Source of the DNA: an uncultured Campylobacter sp.
Lineage (GTDB): Bacteria > Campylobacterota > Campylobacteria > Campylobacterales > Campylobacteraceae
Direction of reading: 5' to 3'
Length of the DNA: 6,585 nucleotides
Assembly (NCBI RefSeq): GCF_938045595.1
Contig: NZ_CALIBB010000318.1
Span: forward strand, 1-6,585
Positions 6,001 through 6,585 of this stretch are shown here, in pieces. How positions within the stretch are numbered: the first letter of the stretch is position 1; each line of letters begins with the position of its first letter. Below the pieces are notes generated by a model. It worked only from the letters and a program-made list of their open reading frames with translations, made no database searches and was not told the origin of the DNA. Position numbers and translations under genes: made by a program.

Positions 6001-6585
6001 AATGGCAACAAAGGAAACGACAAACTTTACGGCGACAGGGGTGACGATACCCTAAACGGCGGATCAGGCTACGATCTTCTTGATGGCGGCGAAGGTAATG
6101 ATACTTTAATTGGCGGTAAAGACGGCGATATCCTAAACGGCGGATATGGAGATGATACCTATATCTTCAATAAAGGCGACGGTAACGATACTATAACTGA
6201 CAATCAAGGAACCGATACTATTAAATTCGGCGAAGGAATAAACAGAGAGGATCTTATCGTCAAAAGAGTTGCGCGAATGAATGATCGTACTGGACGAAAG
6301 GAATATTCTGATATAGTCATATTCTTTAAAAATTCCTCAAATGATTCCATTACTATGCAAAACGTTATCGATAGCAACAAAAATAGAGATAACAACATAA
6401 TAGAGAATTTTGAATTTGCTAATGGCGAAAAATTAAGCTTTGAAGATATAAAACAATTGCCCCTTATGGGTACTGATGAAGGAGAGGGCATAAAGGGTTT
6501 TAGTGATTCAAACAATACGCTTGTAGGTAATGGCGGAAATGATTGGCTTTACGGAGATAAGAAGAATGATATTTTAATCGGCGGA
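1..6585 (+). CDS. Giant RTX protein: N-terminal lipase-like domain, Calx-beta, FrpC-like self-processing module, tandem RTX modules (3' partial)
   Basis: The frame runs unbroken for 2195 codons from ATG at base 1 and has no stop before the window ends, so the protein is longer than 2195 residues. Domain order is lipase (5-275), linker (276-445), RTX block (446-580), beta cap (581-655), Calx-beta-like (656-772), FrpC-type self-processing module (785-960), helical linker (971-1176), then RTX modules to the end. There is no N-terminal signal peptide or membrane helix. That fits a type I secretion substrate, whose signal would be at the missing C-terminus. The start is taken at base 1 because the lipase motif YAELAWAGY begins at residue 11 and the next Met is residue 110; a start further upstream cannot be excluded. 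By family knowledge the protein is extracellular or surface-held and needs calcium to fold. No ribosome binding site, acyltransferase or transporter gene is visible. I do not recognise a specific gene name. Confidence 0.95.
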   Translation, partial: MRKFEALKTYAELAWAGYKGFIKLGKSGRFDTTSAQRDNFSKDFVEIKSSEEDNLSGFQAVLYKNIKTGEYILSVRGTEINQGFGQAIKDLLADIELAFNGTPHSQIGDMVKFINELKKGTKGNDGKTAVQINNFDNITIVGHSLGGTLAQIASKIYPGLFDNCYTFNSPSGKNLYLYSKEVLKDAEGKYFWIVDAQTNYKYYLDDAIGEALYNYQKSPMTTSVTDIRAKDFFNLIADLHENDRFGELIEVSGETHFIAPMTKILYFYDFAISHGISEEFVTNYLSSYYKNIVSSMTGEGIANIAEKIIQDIDKTIGKAQGKSDIIDICQIYDSDKTNFTLELIPFNAPINQIFPDSNIPIEKLYALVNLNNFIISDIDLPAYKELEKYKDEYSDNYVKDKSKMLQKVLISKAVSGEYYKDYQSNIELKPLFDESGQITDSPNNQFIFGTNKNDDIENIKSKLNPDTHTKIYALAGDDNIKIVGGSAYIEAGSGNDTIDLRGSKGENTVYGGVNNDKEDKNYDDGDDTIYGGEGKDTIYGGSGKDTIYTDNDDKEDLLYGGDGFDTYYAGDKDIIEDTDGQGRVFFNNSILTGGTYDKEKGVYLSEDRKTEYKLLEDEKLIVKKDGGTVTINGYKKDFKDENGNAYLSITLLDADEIGISISDNQTNEGDSGKKSLDFNISIQGSIEKGEFLILGIGDKKYLFGDPSEEYIKKYNLNLSQYERGNTYTYTWEGNTIKQEDREFDVTPRIIQTSDKLKAKILKSGIGKIIDDDRDPNEDLPETYDPIVIDFNKNGVTSTRLDNTVYFDHDNNGFAEATAWIEKDDGLLALDKNNNGKIDNGNELFGNHTISNTAYGYTDKKATNGYEALKAYDLNGDNAIDEKDEIFNKLKIWKDKNSNGITDEGELSSLVDNNIKSIDLNYKEIAINENSNTVKQSSKVTLKDGSTLDANDVWMKVNLNKTEEIIDQNKLSPEVQALPQVIASGNLSSLRVAAGKNERLATIINLYLMLKPEDRKKHIDELIYEWAGVSDMHPNSRTTSIDSRIVNVYEKLTGKPFTWHGSSNDANIRISANIIKERFDTFKRYVYATIELQTTYSDLNLDMEKMSLEKGEKLSYKFDALNSKLMQLYKDEKYDEFIKLMSVVRNASSYKPIFQENLKKNLISFSGNDVELLALCFDTYINGTNSDDVINGNSEGNFINGGKGNDTLYGGYGDDIYIFNKGDGADTIYDTAGNDKIKFKEGIAPSDVSFKRELDKLIISIKNNNGVNSDSIAIQNFFSVNPEIGNNTVRTITFADGSVYDFNKILELTPLVSTDKGDKLYLTDGNDTFDAGLGNDEIWGGNGDDVINGNEGNDILYGNDGNDTLNGGDGNDTLYGENGNNILIGETGNDTLNGGYGDDTYIFNKGDGNDIITDCGGINTLQFGEGISRSDLEFNVINSGSALKISFKNSPNDSIVINQANVENIKFASGEILKLSDIFDSIKIIGTEGNDLIRAGINTPHIIEGGNGNDNIKGNNYTKSINGGKGNDWLNGGEGNDTYIFNEGDGSDVIYDTSGIDTLKFGINIRKEDLKFKRDPNKLVISVKEDSGMLWDSITLENFYSINSGITHNNTVRTISFADGSVYNLDDMLKSALPSPTDRADILYLSDGDDTFDAGLGNDIIWGGDGDDVIYGNEGNDTIYGDNGNDTLIGGKGDDKLEGRRGDDTYIFNKGDGNDVIYDIEGSNTIKFNDFSADDINIKRIFNDVVINSKISNDTVTLQRFYNNNGESTINTIKFKDGTSWDYQTILNSSSIKATEEDDKFFLDDQDNEFNALGGDDKIYGNWKSNIIDGGEGNDILIGGQGNDTLIGGSGNDELYGGEDNDILIGGTGNDMLIGGAGNDTYIFNKGDGNDTVEDYTGNNTIKFNDFALNDIDIKKVLDDIVISSKISNDTITIKNKLFRHAIENIVFKDGSVLSYQDILNRSHIKATEGSDKFYLSDKDDEFDALGGDDEIYGQDGNDVINGNKGNDKLYGDRGDDTLNGGSGYDLLDGGEGNDTLIGGKDGDILNGGYGDDTYIFNKGDGNDTITDNQGTDTIKFGEGINREDLIVKRVARMNDRTGRKEYSDIVIFFKNSSNDSITMQNVIDSNKNRDNNIIENFEFANGEKLSFEDIKQLPLMGTDEGEGIKGFSDSNNTLVGNGGNDWLYGDKKNDILIGG
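13..825 (+). other. Lipase class 3-like alpha/beta-hydrolase domain (residues 5-275)
   Basis: This domain probably hydrolyses an ester bond in lipids or phospholipids outside the cell. The strand-turn signature IVGHSLGG (residues 140-147) places the nucleophile Ser144 in a canonical GxSxG elbow, followed by a helix (TLAQIASK). SVRGTE at 74-79 matches the strand before the oxyanion-hole region of class 3 lipases. YTFNSPSG (165-172) matches the strand after the nucleophile helix, where the family usually has YTFGSP or YTFNAP. THFIAPM (255-261) supplies the likely catalytic His256. The acidic triad member is less clear: D226, D231 and D238 in the segment VTDIRAKDFFNLIADL are candidates. Related domains head other large RTX proteins of proteobacteria. 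The substrate cannot be read from sequence, and phospholipase A or a general esterase are equally possible. Confidence 0.82.
826..1335 (+). other. Post-lipase linker region (residues 276-445)
   Basis: No catalytic motif is visible. The first part (about 284-320) is predicted helical, with the run IANIAEKIIQDIDKTIGKA. It is followed by a beta-like stretch and the segment ALVNLNNFIISD (365-376). From memory, that segment resembles the ALxxLNPFxI region found after the lipase domain in other lipase-RTX proteins. Residues about 380-410 are again charged and helical (AYKELEKYKDEY, YVKDKSKMLQKVL). It probably completes the hydrolase fold or packs it against the RTX block. The assignment rests on position and weak resemblance. 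Confidence 0.5.
1336..1740 (+). repeat. RTX block A: first, irregular calcium-binding repeat block (residues 446-580)
   Basis: The block opens with FIFGTNKNDDI, a typical lead-in strand. Nonapeptides follow, such as AGDDNI, AGSGNDTIDL, GDDTIYGGE, GKDTIYGGS and GKDTIYTDN, ending at YGGDGFDTYYAG (559-570). Two Lys/Asp-rich insertions interrupt the register, one at 514-524 (around NNDKEDKNYDD) and one at 549-556. Several turns read GKD rather than the usual GND, so calcium ligands may be fewer here. By family knowledge each pair of turns binds a calcium ion and builds a parallel beta-roll. This block sits between the lipase and the self-processing module, away from the main RTX array, so it would stay with the N-terminal fragment after cleavage. 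Confidence 0.88.
1573..1653 (+). repeat. Three tandem 27-base (9-codon) repeat units inside RTX block A
   Basis: Three adjacent units encode GDDTIYGGE, GKDTIYGGS and GKDTIYTDN. They begin at 1573, 1600 and 1627 and share the core GATACCAT(C/A)TA in the same register. This is the clearest DNA-level tandem repeat in the window. The third unit has lost the GG turn, marking decay at the end of the run. Such arrays can gain or lose whole units without breaking the frame. Confidence 0.85.
1741..1965 (+). other. Beta-rich cap after RTX block A (residues 581-655)
   Basis: After the last calcium turn the chain reads GRVFFNNSILTGGTYD (582-597), then YLSEDRKTEYKLL, KLIVKKDGGTVTINGY (619-634) and AYLSITLLD (645-653). 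These are alternating short strands with turns, much like the beta domain that usually follows an RTX block in Campylobacter-type RTX proteins (an LTGG strand, then an xVTINxF strand, then an L-rich strand). It is likely a structural cap that closes the beta-roll. No active-site motif is seen. Family naming is from memory and approximate. Confidence 0.6.
1966..2316 (+). other. Calx-beta-like domain (residues 656-772)
   Basis: The entry strand ISISDNQTNEGDSGKK (659-674) and the exit GIGKIIDDD (764-772) match the start (xISDxxVxEGDSG) and end (GTIIDDD) of Calx-beta domains (PF03160), with about the usual length between them. The middle, with FLILGIGDKKYLFG and YTYTWEGN, is beta-rich but diverged. 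Calx-beta folds are immunoglobulin-like, often bind calcium between the N-terminal Glu/Asp and the C-terminal Asp cluster, and are common in secreted adhesins. Here it directly precedes the predicted cleavage site and may present that bond in a calcium-dependent way (inference). Confidence 0.68.
2350..2355 (+). other. Predicted autocatalytic cleavage site, Asp784-Pro785
   Basis: Codons GAT CCT encode the Asp-Pro pair in ETYDPIVIDF. In Neisseria meningitidis FrpC the equivalent Asp-Pro bond at the front of the self-processing module is cut when calcium binds, and the new C-terminal Asp can form an isopeptide bond with a lysine of another protein. Here the pair sits at the same place, immediately before the PxxxDxxxxG opening of the module. 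A second Asp-Pro (D774-P775) lies ten residues upstream but lacks that downstream context. Cleavage is predicted, not shown. Confidence 0.7.
2353..2880 (+). other. FrpC-like self-processing module with EF-hand-like calcium sites (residues 785-960)
   Basis: The order of motifs follows the self-processing module of FrpC: PIVIDFNKNG (785-794), YFDHDNNGFAEATAWI (805-820), DDGLLALDKNNNGKID (823-838), GNELFGNHT, then NGYEALKAYDLNGDNAID, IWKDKNSNGITDEGEL (891-906) and SIDLNYK (916-922). The span of about 176 residues is close to that of FrpC. At least three Dx(N/D)x(N/D) calcium loops are visible, starting at D830, D872 and D894. The D894 loop is the best EF-hand match, with Glu905 at position 12. 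The module should sense calcium outside the cell and drive cleavage at D784-P785. It separates the lipase half from the main RTX array. Confidence 0.83.
2911..3528 (+). other. Helical linker after the self-processing module (residues 971-1176)
   Basis: This is the longest stretch of the main body without RTX turns. It is rich in amphipathic helix-like runs: TIINLYLMLKPEDRKKHIDELIY (residues 1001-1023), RFDTFKRYVYATIELQ (1077-1092), NSKLMQLYKDEKYDEFIKLM (1121-1140) and FQENLKKNLISF (1153-1164). The pattern LIYEWAGVSD followed by SRTTSIDSRIVNVYEKLTG (1021-1053) resembles the segment that follows the self-processing module in other FrpC-like and calcium-binding haemolysin-like proteins, from memory. 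No membrane-spanning helix or catalytic motif stands out. It may act as a hinge or scaffold between the released N-terminal half and the repeat array; its function is unknown. Confidence 0.55.
3535..3930 (+). repeat. RTX module 1 (residues 1179-1310)
   Basis: This short module has a few nonapeptides (NGTNSDDVI, NGNSEGNFI, NGGKGNDTL, YGGYGDDIY) closed by YIFNKGDG (1216-1223). A beta segment follows, with IKFKEGI, VSFKREL, DSIAIQNFF and TITFADGSVYDF (1289-1300). The second part matches the HCBP-related segment (PF06594 type) that alternates with RTX blocks in long calcium-binding proteins. The SEGNFI unit lacks the usual Asp and is probably a weak calcium site. It is the upstream partner of module 3 in a longer duplication. 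Confidence 0.88.
3955..4437 (+). repeat. RTX module 2 (residues 1319-1479)
   Basis: This is one of the most regular blocks: about eight nonapeptides from DGNDTFDAG (1323) through LGNDEIWGG, NGDDVINGN, EGNDILYGN, DGNDTLNGG, DGNDTLYGE, NGNNILIGE and TGNDTLNGG, closed by YIFNKGDG (1400-1407). The beta segment carries LQFGEGISRSDLEF (1420-1433), SIVINQAN and IKFASGEILKLSDI. It departs from its siblings: the calcium-neutral NGNN unit, a cysteine at 1414, and a diverged VENIKFASGE strand in place of TITFADGS. Regular GGxGND turns suggest strong calcium binding. Confidence 0.9.
4450..4899 (+). repeat. RTX module 3 (residues 1484-1633)
   Basis: The block is interrupted: IGTEGNDLIRAG, then a non-RTX stretch INTPHIIEGG, GNGNDNIKG, another break NNYTKSING, and GGKGNDWLNGG, closed by YIFNEGDG (1538-1545), where Glu replaces the usual Lys. 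The beta segment includes LKFKRDPNKLVISVKED, SITLENFYS and RTISFADGSVYNL (1611-1623). Its later half is a near copy of module 1, with NNTVRT at 1608 against 1285. Breaks in the nonapeptides suggest fewer bound calcium ions than in modules 2 and 5. Confidence 0.87.
4921..5367 (+). repeat. RTX module 4 (residues 1641-1789)
   Basis: The block opens ILYLSDGDDTFDAGLGND and runs through IWGGDGDDVI, YGNEGNDTIYG, DNGNDTLIGG and KGDDKLEG, closed by YIFNKGDG (1705-1712). RR at 1699-1700 replaces a GG turn. The beta segment reads IKFNDFSADDINIKRI, VVINSKISNDTVTLQRF and IKFKDGTSWDYQTIL. Its repeat block copies module 2, while its beta segment matches that of module 5. The module is therefore a junction between two sequence subfamilies. 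Confidence 0.88.
5383..5880 (+). repeat. RTX module 5 (residues 1795-1960)
   Basis: After IKATEEDDKFFL and LGGDDKIYG come DGGEGNDIL, IGGQGNDTL, IGGSGNDEL, YGGEDNDIL, IGGTGNDML and IGGAGNDTY, a nearly perfect run of GGxGND units, closed by YIFNKGDG (1881-1888). The lead-in GNWKSNI at 1820-1826 is not an RTX turn. The beta segment has IKFNDFALNDIDIKKV, VISSKISNDTITI and IVFKDGSVLSYQDIL. It is shorter in the SKISNDT region than module 6 and close in sequence to module 4. It is probably the best calcium-binding block of the window. Confidence 0.9.
5902..6456 (+). repeat. RTX module 6 (residues 1968-2152)
   Basis: Following the shared lead-in IKATEGSDKFYLSDKDDEF (1964-1982), the block carries LGGDDEIYG, DGNDVINGN, KGNDKLYGD, RGDDTLNGG, SGYDLLDGG and EGNDTLIGG, closed by YIFNKGDG (2054-2061). 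The SGYD unit (2062 upstream side, residues 2022-2025) replaces the usual Asn with Tyr. The beta segment, IKFGEGINREDLIVKRV then IVIFFKNSSNDSITMQNVI and FEFANGEKLSFEDI, is of the module 1 to 3 type (FGEGI, xSIxxxN) rather than the FNDF type of modules 4 and 5. An extra basic loop, ARMNDRTGRKE (2091-2101), is not found in the other modules. Confidence 0.88.
6466..6585 (+). repeat. RTX module 7, cut by the window end (residues 2156-2195)
   Basis: A new block begins with LMGTDEGEGIKGFSDSNN, then LVGNGGNDWLYG and KKNDILIGG, and is still in repeat register at the last codon. The first turns are poor (DEGEGI and SDSNN lack the GxGxD form), as in the lead-in of module 3. It shows that the array continues downstream and that the protein has at least seven modules. 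Confidence 0.82.

Noticed and set aside
6204..6515. Open frame of 103 codons on the minus strand
   Set aside because: It is antisense to module 6 and the start of module 7. The apparent hydrophobic stretch comes from reading Lys/Glu/Asn codons backwards.
3955..6585. Regularly spaced short repeats that could suggest a CRISPR array or DNA satellite
   Set aside because: The 27-base period equals nine codons, units vary in third positions while keeping GGxGxDxUx, and the frame stays open, so it is a protein repeat.
1..6585. Frameshift or internal stop that would make this a pseudogene
   Set aside because: Translation of frame +1 from base 1 to 6585 gave no stop, and domain motifs stay in register from end to end.

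Overview
The window is one reading frame. Frame +1 is open from the ATG at position 1 to the last base, 2195 codons with no stop, so it is the 5' part of a very large gene whose 3' end lies outside. The product is a multidomain RTX protein: a secreted, calcium-binding protein of the type I secretion class. The DNA is AT-rich, with ATA, AAA, AGA, AAT and GAT codons favoured. The protein is acidic, rich in Asp, Asn and Gly, and has only four cysteines (C164, C329, C1175, C1414). This composition, and the pairing of an N-terminal lipase-like domain with RTX repeats and an FrpC-like module, suggests an epsilonproteobacterium, most likely a Campylobacter of the oral or mucosal group. The genus is inferred from composition and recalled homologues, not proven.

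Layout in residues: (1) 5-275, alpha/beta-hydrolase fold of the class 3 lipase type with a GHSLGG elbow (S144) and a probable catalytic His256; (2) 276-445, a mixed linker usual after such lipase domains; (3) 446-580, a first, irregular RTX block; (4) 581-655, a beta-rich cap; (5) 656-772, a Calx-beta-like domain; (6) 785-960, a module resembling the self-processing module of Neisseria FrpC, preceded by the Asp784-Pro785 bond expected to be cut when calcium binds; (7) 971-1176, a mostly helical linker; (8) 1179 to the window end, at least seven RTX modules. Each of these is a run of GGxGxDxUx nonapeptides closed by a YIFN(K/E)GDG strand and followed by a beta-rich HCBP-related segment.

A working model (inference): the unfolded protein leaves the cell through a type I secretion system, calcium outside folds the RTX modules, and calcium also triggers cleavage at D784-P785. 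This would release a fragment of about 784 residues carrying the lipase, which by the FrpC precedent could become covalently linked to a lysine of another protein.

No second gene, RNA gene, insertion sequence, CRISPR array, promoter or terminator is supported. The upstream control region and the C-terminal secretion signal are outside the window. Open frames on the minus strand are shadows of the repetitive coding sequence.
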